Shown in pieces: positions 28,385 through 36,646 of a stretch of 64,000 nucleotides of DNA. This DNA comes from Variovorax sp. S12S4. GTDB lineage: Bacteria; Pseudomonadota; Gammaproteobacteria; Burkholderiales; Burkholderiaceae_C. The DNA is taken from contig NZ_JALPKR020000002.1 of the NCBI RefSeq assembly GCF_023195515.1, positions 992,001 to 1,056,000 on the forward strand, given 5' to 3'. Under the pieces are notes generated by a model that worked only from the letters and a program-made list of their open reading frames with translations, was not told the DNA's origin and searched no databases. Position 1 is the stretch's first letter, and each line of letters opens with the position of its first letter. The translations under genes were made by a program, and so were the position numbers.

Positions 28385-29043
28385 TCAGCCCGCCTTGCGG
28401 AAAGTGAGATTGATGCGCCGGCTGCCGAGCAGTGCATGCGGCCGGTCTTCGAGCGGCAGCACGCCGTGGTAGCGCAGCCGGTCCGGCCCACCCCAGACGA
28501 CGACATCGCCGTGCCCGAGCGGAATGCGCACAGCCTTGTCGCCGCGCGCAAGCCCGCCGAAAAGAAACGTGGCGGGCATGCCGAGTGAAACCGAGACGAT
28601 GGGCGCGCTGTAGTCGCGCTCATCCTTGTCCTGGTGCAGCGACAGGCGCGTGCCGGGCTCGTAGCGGTTGACCAGGCAGGCATCCGGCGCGAAGCCTTCG
28701 TACCCCGCTTCGGCCGCGGCTGCTTGCGCCAGGCGCTCGAACACAGCGGGCATCGGTGGCCACGGCCGGCCGGTTTCAGGATCGAGTTCGCCATAGCGGT
28801 AGCCGCGCCGGTCCGAGATCCAGCCGAGGCTGCCGCAGTTGGTCATTGCCACGGACATGGTGAGGCCGCCCGGCGTGACGAGGTGCCGGAAGGCAGCGCG
28901 CTGTTCGACCCCGTTCAATGCCGGCAGAAGTTCGTCCACGAAGGGCAGCGCAAAACCACGCAATACGAATGCGCCGGGCCCGATGGCCTCTTTGCCGCGC
29001 GGCATGTCGGCATCTGGAGCATCGGAAAAAGATCGAGCGTCAC
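28385..29043 (-). CDS. alkB: Alkylated DNA repair dioxygenase AlkB (apparent frameshift near the 5' end)
   Basis: A 2-oxoglutarate/Fe(II) dioxygenase that removes methyl groups from 1-meA and 3-meC. It shows MSVAMTNCGSLGW, CLVNRYEPGTRLSLHQDKDE (iron His and Asp), and the distal His in LRYHGVLPLEDRPH with the RxNLTFR arginine pair. In the given sequence the frame only allows ATG 29005 (206 aa). The natural N terminus (V)TLDLF, like E. coli MLDLF, lies one frame away at 29043-29027 behind a run of five T (plus-strand A at 29026-29030). A sixth T would give a 219-aa protein whose GTG overlaps the stop of the upstream regulator by GTGA. Confidence 0.9.
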
Positions 29044-30491
29044 GAAGCGATTTTCTCGCGCACCGGGCTGCCGGCCGCCGCCTCGGCCACCAAATGCCCC
29101 AAGGTCTGCATCGCCTTTTCGGCCTGCGCGTCCCAGGCATGTCCGTAGTTCAACCGAAGGCAATGCGCGAAGCCGCGCGTCGCCGAAAAAATGGGCCCCG
29201 GCGCCACGCTGATGCCAAGCTCCAGCGCCTGGCGATGAATGTCGAGCGAATTCACATGCGCCGGCAACTCGACCCACATGAAATACCCGCCAAGCGGCCG
29301 CGTGGCGCGCGTGCCCGCCGGAAAGTAGTGGCCCACGGCTTGCGCAAAGCTCGCTTGCTGAAGAGCCAACGTCTGGCGCAGCTTGCGCAGGTGCTTGTCA
29401 AGGCCGCCCTTTTCCAGATAGCTGGCCAGCGCGAGTTGCGCAGGCACCGACGTGCTGAGCGTGGTGGTGAGCTTCAGCCGCGCCACCGAGCGCGCAAAGC
29501 GCCCTGCCGACGCCCACCCGATGCGATAGCCCGGCGCCAGGCACTTCGAGAACGAAGAGCAATGCAGCACGAGGCCCTGCGTGTCGAAGGCCTTGGCCGG
29601 AGGCGGGCGCCGGTCGCCGAAATAAAGTTCTGCGTACACGTCGTCTTCGATCAGCGGCACCGCGTGCCGCGCGAGCAGCTCCACCAAGGCCTTCTTCTTG
29701 GCATCGGGCATGAGGCTGCCGAGCGGGTTCTGGAAAGTGGTCATCAGCCAGCAGGCCTTGGGCCGGTGGGCCGCAATGGCGAGCTCCAGCGCTTCGAGGT
29801 CGATGCCTTCGCCGGGATGCGTGGGCACCTCGATCGCGCGCAGGCCCATGCGCTCCAGCGCCTGCAGGGCCGCATAGAAGGTGGGCGATTCGACGATCAC
29901 CGAATCGCTGGGCCGGGTGACTGCCGCAAGGCACAGGTTGAGCGCCTCCAGCGCGCCGTTGGTGACGACGATTTCATCGGCCGGCACCTGCATGCCGTCG
30001 CCCAGGTAGCGCAATGCGATCTGCCGGCGCAGCGCCGCGCTGCCGGGCGTGAGGTCGTCCACCGTGCTCCACGGGTCGAGCGACTTGGCGCTGGCGGCCA
30101 TGAACTGGCCCAGCCGCGCGAGCGGAAACAGCAGCGGGCTCGGAAACGCCGAGCCGAAAGGCACCACCTTGCGCGACATGCTGGCTTCGAGAATGTCGAA
30201 CACGTGGCCGCTCACGTCGAGCGACTTCGGCCCCTCGGCCGGGCGCGAAGTGAGGTTGGCCTCGGGCGGCGCATCGCGCAGTCCTCCGGCCGTGACGTAG
30301 TAGCCCGAACGGTCGCGCGCGCGCACCAGCCCGCGCGCCTCCAGCAGGTAGTACGCCTGGAACACGGTGGACGCGCTCACGCCCCGGCTCTCGCCGGTCT
30401 GCCGCACCGAAGGCAGACGGTCGCCGGTCTTCAGGGTGCCCTGGCGAATCGATGTCTCGATGTCGGCGGCAAGGGCTTCGTAGCGCTTCAT
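29040..30491 (-). CDS. MocR-type transcriptional regulator (GntR HTH fused to class I aminotransferase fold)
   Basis: A 483-aa PLP-dependent regulator. The N-terminal winged helix spans about 1-70 (KRYEALAADIETSIRQGTLKTGDRLPSVRQ...GVSASTVFQAYYLLEARGLV). The aminotransferase-like domain has TNGALEALNLCL, TTFQNPLGSLMP, EDDVYAELYFG and the PLP lysine in CSSFSKCLAPGYRIGW. ATG 30491 begins the conserved domain; ATG 30551 would add 20 residues, and neither has a clear ribosome site. Divergent from the DUF2970 gene; its stop overlaps the natural alkB start. Confidence 0.9.
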   Translation of the reverse strand: MKRYEALAADIETSIRQGTLKTGDRLPSVRQTGESRGVSASTVFQAYYLLEARGLVRARDRSGYYVTAGGLRDAPPEANLTSRPAEGPKSLDVSGHVFDILEASMSRKVVPFGSAFPSPLLFPLARLGQFMAASAKSLDPWSTVDDLTPGSAALRRQIALRYLGDGMQVPADEIVVTNGALEALNLCLAAVTRPSDSVIVESPTFYAALQALERMGLRAIEVPTHPGEGIDLEALELAIAAHRPKACWLMTTFQNPLGSLMPDAKKKALVELLARHAVPLIEDDVYAELYFGDRRPPPAKAFDTQGLVLHCSSFSKCLAPGYRIGWASAGRFARSVARLKLTTTLSTSVPAQLALASYLEKGGLDKHLRKLRQTLALQQASFAQAVGHYFPAGTRATRPLGGYFMWVELPAHVNSLDIHRQALELGISVAPGPIFSATRGFAHCLRLNYGHAWDAQAEKAMQTLGHLVAEAAAGSPVREKIAS

Positions 30492-30587
30492 CGCGGGGCT
30501 GCTTTCATCCGGGGACTTTATCTGCACTGGTGATTTGATCCGGAACTGCATCTGTTTTTTTGCGTGCGGTTGCGGCACAGTCGGTGC

Positions 30588-30776
30588 ATGGTCAATCTCA
30601 TGCGCGCGGTACGCGCTGTTCTCTGGAGTTTCATCGGGCTGGGCGGCCGACGCGCCGATGCCGACCGGCGCACCGAGCAGGTCGGGGTGCTGCCGCTGAT
30701 CGGCGTGGCACTGGTTACGGTGCTGCTGCTCATTGCGGGGCTGCTGGCGCTTGCGCACTTTGCGGCCGGCACGTGA
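30588..30776 (+). CDS. DUF2970 small membrane protein
   Basis: A 62-aa protein. The N-terminal amphipathic part MVNLMRAVRAVLWSFIGLGGRR and one C-terminal membrane helix (VLPLIGVALVTVLLLIAGLLAL) match the DUF2970 plan, in which the AVLWSF(I/F)G(I/V)R motif is the hallmark. The stop overlaps the following cytochrome ATG (TGATG), so the two are probably co-translated. In many related bacteria DUF2970 genes adjoin cytochrome oxidase genes; here the neighbour is a cytochrome c. Confidence 0.85.
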   Translation: MVNLMRAVRAVLWSFIGLGGRRADADRRTEQVGVLPLIGVALVTVLLLIAGLLALAHFAAGT

Positions 30777-31482
30777 TGAAGGCCGTCCGCCACTTCTTCA
30801 GAGGCCTTGCAGGAATCGCATTGCCGTTACTGCTCGGCGGCCACGGGGCTGCCATGGCGGCAGGCGGCATCGAGCAGCGCGTGGCCGCCTGCATTGCCTG
30901 CCACGGACGCGAAGGCGCCACGACCAATGCCGGCTACTTTCCGCGCCTTTCGGGCAAACCCGCCGGATACCTGTTCAACCAGTTGCGGAGCTTTCGCGAC
31001 GGCCGGCGCTTCAATGCCGACATGACCTACATGGTGCAGCACCTCTCCGATGCGTACCTGATGGAAATGGCCGAATACTTTGCGGGCCTGGACCTGCCCT
31101 ACCCGTCCGTTTCGACCGCGAGCGATGCAACGCCCGCGCAACTCGCGCGCGGCCGGCAGCTGGCGCTGGAAGGCGATGCGGCCCGCCGTATTCCGGCCTG
31201 CGTGCAATGCCACGGCGCAGCGCTCACCGGCGTGCAGCCGGCCATCCCCGGGCTGCTTGGGCTGCCGCGCCTGTACGTATCGTCGCAGCTCGGCGCCTGG
31301 CTCACCAGCGAACGGCATGCGCTCGCGCCCGACTGCATGGCCGAGATCGGCCGCCGCATGACCACCGCCGACATCAACGCCGTGGCCAGCTGGCTCGCGG
31401 TGCAGCCCATGCCGGCCGACCCGAAGCCCGTGTCATCTTTGCCCGCCCCCTGCCGATCGCCTGCGGCGGCATGCCGAAGTGA
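30776..31482 (+). CDS. Dihaem c-type cytochrome, c4-like (apparent frameshift near the 3' end)
   Basis: An exported cytochrome with signal peptide MKAVRHFFRGLAGIALPLLLGG...AMA and two haem sites, CIACHGREG and CVQCHGAAL, in two similar halves as in cytochrome c4. Given literally, the frame has no stop and runs into the next gene, forming one 672-aa frame to 32794. One extra C in the C5 run at 31446-31450 gives the ending LPIACGGMPK and a TGA at 31480-31482, eight bases before the next ATG. The restored product is 235 aa. Confidence 0.82.
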
Positions 31483-31489
31483 GACGGCC

Positions 31490-32794
31490 ATGAAGAAGAT
31501 GCGATACCTCGGCTGGACATTGCTCGTTCTGGTGCTGCTGCTCGGCGGCGCGGCCGGCGGCATCGTGGCGCTGAACCTGCGCGGCGAAGACCCGCTGCCC
31601 GAACACGCCGAAACCTTCAACGCCACGCCCCAACAGGTCGAGCGCGGGCGCTATCTTGCGCTGGCCGGCAACTGCGCCGGCTGCCACACCACGCGGGGCG
31701 GCCAGCCCTATGCGGGCGGCCTGCCGATCGAAACGCCCTTCGGCACCGTGTACTCGAGCAACCTGACGCCCGATGAAAAGTCCGGCATTGGCAGCTGGAG
31801 CAGCGCGCACTTCTGGCGCGCCATGCACAACGGCCGCAGCAAGGATGGCCGGCTGCTGTATCCCGCGTTCCCGTACCCCAACTTCACCCAGGTCACGCGC
31901 GAAGATTCGGACGCCATCTACGCCTACCTGCGCAGCGTGCCGCCCGCGCCGGCGCCCAACCTGGCGCACCGGCTGCGCTTCCCCTACGACACACAGGCCG
32001 CGCTGGCGGTGTGGCGGGCCCTTTCCTTCAAGCCCCAGAGCTTCGTCGCGAACGCCGACAAGCCTGCGGAATGGAACCGCGGCGCGTACCTGGTCGGCGG
32101 GCTGGGCCACTGCATCGCCTGCCATGGCCCCCGCGATTCACTCGGCGCCACGCAAACCAAGCTCGGCCTTTCGGGCGGCTTGATCGCGGTCGAGAACTGG
32201 TACGCGCCCTCGCTTGCCGACCCGCACGAGGCGGGCGTGGCCGACTGGCCCACGGCCGAAGTGGTCGCGCTGCTCAAGAGCGGCATCGCGCCGCGCGGCT
32301 CCGTCATGGGGCCGATGGCCGACGTGGTGTTTCGCAGCACGCAGTACCTGAGCGAGGCCGATCTGGCCGCGATGGCGAGCTATTTAAAGGACCTGCCCGG
32401 CGCGCCGGCTCCTTCGTCTGCCACATCCGCCGCTCCTGCGCGCGCCGCCGCCGCCGTGGTGCGCAGGGACGCCGGCACCATGGCGCGCGGCGCAAAGATC
32501 TATGACCAGCGCTGCGCCTATTGCCACGGCGACCAGGGCCAGGGAGCACCGAGCGCATTTCCGCCGCTGGCGGGCAATCGCGCCGTGAACATGGCACAGA
32601 CGGCCAACCTGATCCAGGTGATCGCGCACGGTGGCTACCTGCCCGCCACCGAAGGCAATCCGCGCCCCTACGGCATGCCACCGTTCGGGCACCTGCTGGA
32701 CGCGGGCGACGTGGCCGCGGTGCTCACCTTCGTCCGCGGCTCATGGGGCAACGATAGCCCGCCAGTGACGCAACTCGACACGATGCGGCGCTGA
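31490..32794 (+). CDS. Membrane-anchored trihaem c-type cytochrome (dehydrogenase cytochrome subunit type)
   Basis: A 434-aa protein. The N-terminal anchor is MRYLGWTLLVLVLLLGGAAGGIVAL. Three haem motifs are visible, CAGCHTTRGG, CIACHGPRD and CAYCHGDQG, with distal Met candidates. The block PIETPFGTVYSSNLTPDEKSGIG...FWRAMHNGRSKDGRLLYPAFPYPNF is typical of the cytochrome subunit of membrane gluconate/alcohol/sorbitol dehydrogenases. No dehydrogenase gene is nearby, so the electron donor is unknown. ATG 31490 has no stop upstream in its frame because of the probable base error in the preceding gene. Confidence 0.85.
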   Translation: MKKMRYLGWTLLVLVLLLGGAAGGIVALNLRGEDPLPEHAETFNATPQQVERGRYLALAGNCAGCHTTRGGQPYAGGLPIETPFGTVYSSNLTPDEKSGIGSWSSAHFWRAMHNGRSKDGRLLYPAFPYPNFTQVTREDSDAIYAYLRSVPPAPAPNLAHRLRFPYDTQAALAVWRALSFKPQSFVANADKPAEWNRGAYLVGGLGHCIACHGPRDSLGATQTKLGLSGGLIAVENWYAPSLADPHEAGVADWPTAEVVALLKSGIAPRGSVMGPMADVVFRSTQYLSEADLAAMASYLKDLPGAPAPSSATSAAPARAAAAVVRRDAGTMARGAKIYDQRCAYCHGDQGQGAPSAFPPLAGNRAVNMAQTANLIQVIAHGGYLPATEGNPRPYGMPPFGHLLDAGDVAAVLTFVRGSWGNDSPPVTQLDTMRR

Positions 32795-32856
32795 GCGGGG
32801 CGAGGCGGCGCAAGGCGCCTTGATCCGTCCAGGCCCGGCGTGCGCCCGCCTTGAAG

Positions 32857-33729
32857 TCAGGCCGCGACGGCCTCACCGCGCTGTACGCCGGCCTTCGCGG
32901 GCACGGGCATGTGCTGCGCCCAGTCGATGATTTCCAGCGTGCCGTCGGCATGCTCTGCCAGGGCCGTGAGGCTTTCGACCCAATCGCCGTCGTTGCAATA
33001 GAGGATGCCGTCAATGTCGCGCATTTCGGCGTGGTGGATGTGGCCGCAGACCACGCCCTGCACGCCGCGCTTGCGGGCTTCGCGCGCCACCGCGTTCTCG
33101 AAGTCGCCCACGTAGCTCACGGCGCGCTTCACCTTGCCCTTGAGGTACTTGGAAAGCGACCAGTACGGCAGCCCCATGCGCGCGCGCAGCGAGTTGAGGT
33201 GCCGGTTGAGCTTGAGCGTGAACTCGTAGAGCGAATCGCCCACGTGCGCGAGCCACTTGGCGCACTGGATCACGCCGTCGAACAGGTCGCCGTGAATGAT
33301 CCAGAGCTTGCGGCCGTCGGCGGTCTCATGAATCCACTCCTCGGCCACGTCGATGCCGCCGAAGTTGTGGTGCAGGTACTTGCGCGCGAACTCGTCGTGG
33401 TTGCCCGGGATGAAGATCACGCGGGTGCCCTTGCGCGCCTTGCGCAGCAGCTTCTGGATCACGTCGTTGTGCGCCTGCGGCCAGTACCAGTGGCGCTTGA
33501 GCTGCCAGCCGTCGATGATGTCGCCGACCAGGAACAGGGTTTCGCACTCTGTGTGCTTCAAAAAGTCGAGCAGTGCGCGGGCCTGGCAGCCGGGCGTACC
33601 CAGGTGCAAATCGGAGATCCAGAGGGTGCGATAGCGCAGCGGCGGGCGCGCAAGATCGTCGTCCTCCGGCTCAGGGGCCCGGGTCGCGGTGTCGCGCCAT
33701 GCGCGGAGGAAAGCGTCGTCGCGTTGCAT
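32857..33729 (-). CDS. LpxH-like metallophosphoesterase (UDP-2,3-diacylglucosamine diphosphatase family)
   Basis: A 290-aa calcineurin-like phosphoesterase. All metal motifs are present: TLWISDLHLG, LFLVGDIIDGW, IFIPGNHDEF, LWIIHGDLFD and VVCGHIHHAEMRDI. The family includes LpxH and LpxH2-like proteins, and automatic pipelines often call this branch UDP-2,3-diacylglucosamine diphosphatase. The Trp/His-rich segment WQLKRHWYWPQAHNDVIQ marks the subgroup. ATG 33729 starts a polar leader of about 35 residues before the domain. Whether it acts on lipid A precursors is uncertain. Confidence 0.85.
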   Translation of the reverse strand: MQRDDAFLRAWRDTATRAPEPEDDDLARPPLRYRTLWISDLHLGTPGCQARALLDFLKHTECETLFLVGDIIDGWQLKRHWYWPQAHNDVIQKLLRKARKGTRVIFIPGNHDEFARKYLHHNFGGIDVAEEWIHETADGRKLWIIHGDLFDGVIQCAKWLAHVGDSLYEFTLKLNRHLNSLRARMGLPYWSLSKYLKGKVKRAVSYVGDFENAVAREARKRGVQGVVCGHIHHAEMRDIDGILYCNDGDWVESLTALAEHADGTLEIIDWAQHMPVPAKAGVQRGEAVAA

Positions 33730-33823
33730 GGACGGGTAGGCTCCCACCGCGGCGTGACGGCGCGATGGCGTTCCCGTGACACTCCGGTGACGCGTGGCCA
33801 GGACGCCACGCCACGCGGTCAGC

Positions 33824-34795
33824 TCAAGCTGCGCAGCGTTGGATTTCCACAGTCGAGTGGCGGATTTCCTCGTGCATCGAGAAGCAGGCACGCACCTCGT
33901 CGGCCGAGAGCGTGGGCGAATGGGTCACCACAGTAAGCGCACAAGCGTAGGCCTCGCGCCCAACGCGCCACACATGGAGGTCGACCACGCGCGTTTCCGA
34001 ATCGGCCAGCATGGTCTCCACGCCTTCGCGGATTTCGGCCGTGACGGGATGGTCCATTTCGCGGTCGAGCAGCACGCGTCCGGTTTCCTTCAGCAGCCCC
34101 TTCGCCCAGACAGACACCAGCACCGCGCCGACGATGCCCATCATCGGGTCGAGCCAGGCCCAGCCGAAGAACCAGCCGCCCAGCAGCGCCGCGATGGCGA
34201 GCATGGAGGTGGCGGCGTCGGCCACCACGTGCAGGTAGGCGGAGCGCAGGTTCAGGTCATGGCCGTGAGAGCCGTGTGCATGGCCATGATCGTCGTGATG
34301 CGCATGTCCGTGGCCATGGTCGTGCCCATGCCCGTGGTGGTGCGCCGACCCGAGCAGCCGCGCACAGACCAGGTTGACCACCAGCCCCAGCACGGCCACC
34401 GCCACGGCTTCGCGGTAGTGGATGGCCGAAGGCGAGAGAAGCCGTTCGATGGAACCCACCACCATCAGCGCCGCAACGCCGAGCAACATCAGCGCACTCG
34501 CGAAGCCGCCCAGCACTTCGATTTTCCAGGTGCCGAATGCAAAGCGCGGATCGTGCGCGTAGCGCCGCGCCGCCGCATAGGCAAAGGCGCTCAGGCCGAT
34601 GGCCAGCGCATGAGAACTCATGTGCCAGCCGTCGGCCAGCAGCGCCATGGAGTTGAACCACCAGCCGGCGCCGATCTCCACCACCATAGCTGCGACGGTG
34701 ATCCACATCACGAGGCGGGTGCTGCGCTCGGCCGATTCGTTGCCTGCGCCAAACTGGTGATCGTGCTGCCAGGCACTCAGGTCATGGGTATGCAT
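33824..34795 (-). CDS. dmeF: CDF-family divalent metal efflux transporter DmeF
   Basis: A 323-aa cation diffusion facilitator with six helices. The N terminus has H-rich MHTHDLSAWQHDHQF, typical of DmeF. Zinc/cobalt-site residues are visible in ALLADGWHMSSHALAIG (helix II HxxxD-like site) and HVVADAATSMLAI (helix V). The loop between helices IV and V is a long His/Asp/Gly stretch (about 150-178). DmeF proteins export Co(II)/Ni(II); the metal here is inferred. It ends 3 bp from ruvB on the same strand, ruvB being downstream. Confidence 0.9.
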   Translation of the reverse strand: MHTHDLSAWQHDHQFGAGNESAERSTRLVMWITVAAMVVEIGAGWWFNSMALLADGWHMSSHALAIGLSAFAYAAARRYAHDPRFAFGTWKIEVLGGFASALMLLGVAALMVVGSIERLLSPSAIHYREAVAVAVLGLVVNLVCARLLGSAHHHGHGHDHGHGHAHHDDHGHAHGSHGHDLNLRSAYLHVVADAATSMLAIAALLGGWFFGWAWLDPMMGIVGAVLVSVWAKGLLKETGRVLLDREMDHPVTAEIREGVETMLADSETRVVDLHVWRVGREAYACALTVVTHSPTLSADEVRACFSMHEEIRHSTVEIQRCAA

Positions 34796-34798
34796 TCG

Positions 34799-35863
34799 TC
34801 AGATTCCGAAGAGGTCTTGTCCGTCGGAGCGGCTCGAAGGCGGCGTCACGCCCAGGTGGCGGTAGGCGGCCAGCGTGGCGATGCGCCCGCGCGGAGTGCG
34901 CTGGAGGTAGCCCTGTTGAATGAGATAGGGCTCGATCACGTCCTCGATGGTGTCCCGCTCCTCGCCGATGCTGGCCGCCACGTTGTCCAGGCCCACCGGG
35001 CCGCCGTCGAAGCGGTGGATCACGGCCTCGAGCAGCTTACGGTCCATCAGGTCGAAGCCCTGCGGATCGACGTCGAGCATGGCGAGGGCCTTGTGCGCAA
35101 TCTCTTCGGTGATGCGGCCGTTGCCCTTCACCTCGGCGTAGTCGCGCACGCGGCGCAGCAGGCGGTTGGCGATGCGGGGCGTGCCGCGCGAGCGGCGCGC
35201 AATCTCGAAGCCGCCGGTTTCGTCCGTTTCCACCTTGAGCAACCCGGCGCTGCGCCGCACGATGAGCGCCAGTTCTTCAGGCGTGTAGAACTCCAGCCGC
35301 GCCACGATGCCGAAGCGGTCGCGCAGCGGGTTGGTGAGCATGCCGGCACGCGTGGTGGCGCCCACCAGCGTGAAGGGCTGCAGGTCGAGCTTGATGCTGC
35401 GCGCCGCGGGCCCTTCGCCGATCATGATGTCGATCTGGTAGTCCTCCAGCGCGGGGTAGAGGATTTCCTCGACCACGGGGCTCAGGCGGTGGATCTCGTC
35501 GATGAAGAGCACATCGTTCGGCTCGAGGTTGGTCAGCAGCGCCGCCAGGTCCTTGGGCTTTTCGAGTACGGGGCCAGAGGTCTGGCGCAGGTTCACGCCC
35601 AGTTCGGCCGCGATGATGTGCGACAGCGTGGTCTTGCCGAGGCCAGGCGGGCCGAACAGCAGCACGTGGTCGAGCGCTTCCTTGCGCTTACGCGCCGCGC
35701 CAATGAAGATTTCGAGCTGCTCGCGCACCTTGGCCTGGCCGACGTATTCGTCGAGCAGCTTGGGGCGCAGCGCCCGCTCGATCGCCTCTTCCTGGGGCGA
35801 AGCCGGGGCGGCGGACACCACGCGGGGCGGTGCGGGGGCGAAATCGTCGGTCTGGATGGTCAT
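34799..35863 (-). CDS. ruvB: Holliday junction branch migration DNA helicase RuvB
   Basis: A 354-aa AAA+ ATPase. Walker [19 protein letters not shown], Walker [12 protein letters not shown], sensor 1 [10 protein letters not shown], the arginine finger in PLRDRFGIV, and the C-terminal winged helix [13 protein letters not shown] are all present. ATG 35863 matches the RuvB N terminus (MTIQTDDF); upstream in-frame sequence is not conserved. Its partner ruvA lies 6.7 kb away (42565, same strand), separated by a lipid operon on the opposite strand; ruvC is not in the window. Confidence 0.97.
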   Translation of the reverse strand: MTIQTDDFAPAPPRVVSAAPASPQEEAIERALRPKLLDEYVGQAKVREQLEIFIGAARKRKEALDHVLLFGPPGLGKTTLSHIIAAELGVNLRQTSGPVLEKPKDLAALLTNLEPNDVLFIDEIHRLSPVVEEILYPALEDYQIDIMIGEGPAARSIKLDLQPFTLVGATTRAGMLTNPLRDRFGIVARLEFYTPEELALIVRRSAGLLKVETDETGGFEIARRSRGTPRIANRLLRRVRDYAEVKGNGRITEEIAHKALAMLDVDPQGFDLMDRKLLEAVIHRFDGGPVGLDNVAASIGEERDTIEDVIEPYLIQQGYLQRTPRGRIATLAAYRHLGVTPPSSRSDGQDLFGI

Positions 35864-36039
35864 GAAATGAGGGGCTTCGGCGGCAAGTTTAGTCCGAGCG
35901 CGCGCCGGCCGCCCCAAGCACGCGAGTGGCTCCCCCGGGGGCAGCGAGGACATGAAGTGCCGAGCGTGGGGCCAATCCCCACACTGGCAGAATGCTCCGG
36001 CCGTCTCAGGCCATATAACAAACGAGGGGAAGCCAGCAC

Positions 36040-36642
36040 GTGTCCATCTACGAACTGAAGCCGCGGTTCCAGGCGCTGTTGCGCCCGCTGGTGGCACGCC
36101 TGCACGCCATGGGCATCACCGCCAACCAGGTCACGCTGGCGGCATGCGTGGTTTCGGTGGCTCTTGGGCTCTGGCTTTTCTTTGCGGCGCCGTCGCTCAC
36201 GGCCTTTGCGCTCATTCCGGCCTGGATGTTCGTGCGCATGGCTTTCAACGCCATCGACGGCATGCTGGCGCGCGAGCACGGGCAGCAGAGCAAGCTCGGC
36301 GCTTTCCTCAACGAACTGACCGACGTGGTCTCCGATGCTGCGCTGTACCTGCCGTTTGCGCTGGTGCAGCCGTTCAGCCCGTTCTGGGTCGGCACGGTGA
36401 TCATGCTCGCGGGCCTGAGCGAGTTTGCCGGCGCACTCGGCCCCACGGTAGGCGCATCGCGCCGCTACGACGGGCCGCTCGGCAAGAGCGACCGTGCCTT
36501 CGTGTTCGGTGCGCTCGGCCTTTATGTGGCGCTGGGCTGGCCGCTGCCGGGCTGGACCGCCTGGCTGATGCCGCTGCTCGCTGCGCTGGTCGCCTGGACG
36601 GTGGTCAACCGCGTGCGGCGCGCGCTGGCCGAAGCCGCATGA
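36040..36642 (+). CDS. CDP-alcohol phosphatidyltransferase family protein
   Basis: A 200-aa inner-membrane enzyme. The signature [31 protein letters not shown] fits D-G-x2-A-R-x8-G-x3-D-x3-D in part: D, G, A and R are at DGMLAR, and the later acidic residues are ELTDVVSD. Five or six hydrophobic helices follow. The family joins CDP-diacylglycerol (or another CDP-alcohol) to an alcohol such as glycerol-3-phosphate, inositol-phosphate or choline. GTG 36040 is preceded by GAGGGGA. First gene of a compact lipid operon. Confidence 0.86.
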   Translation: MSIYELKPRFQALLRPLVARLHAMGITANQVTLAACVVSVALGLWLFFAAPSLTAFALIPAWMFVRMAFNAIDGMLAREHGQQSKLGAFLNELTDVVSDAALYLPFALVQPFSPFWVGTVIMLAGLSEFAGALGPTVGASRRYDGPLGKSDRAFVFGALGLYVALGWPLPGWTAWLMPLLAALVAWTVVNRVRRALAEAA

Positions 36643-36646
36643 ACCC

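Noticed and set aside
34250..34350. Apparent tandem repeat in dmeF
   Set aside because: It is the coding sequence of the His/Asp/Gly-rich metal loop normal for DmeF, not a separate repeat element.
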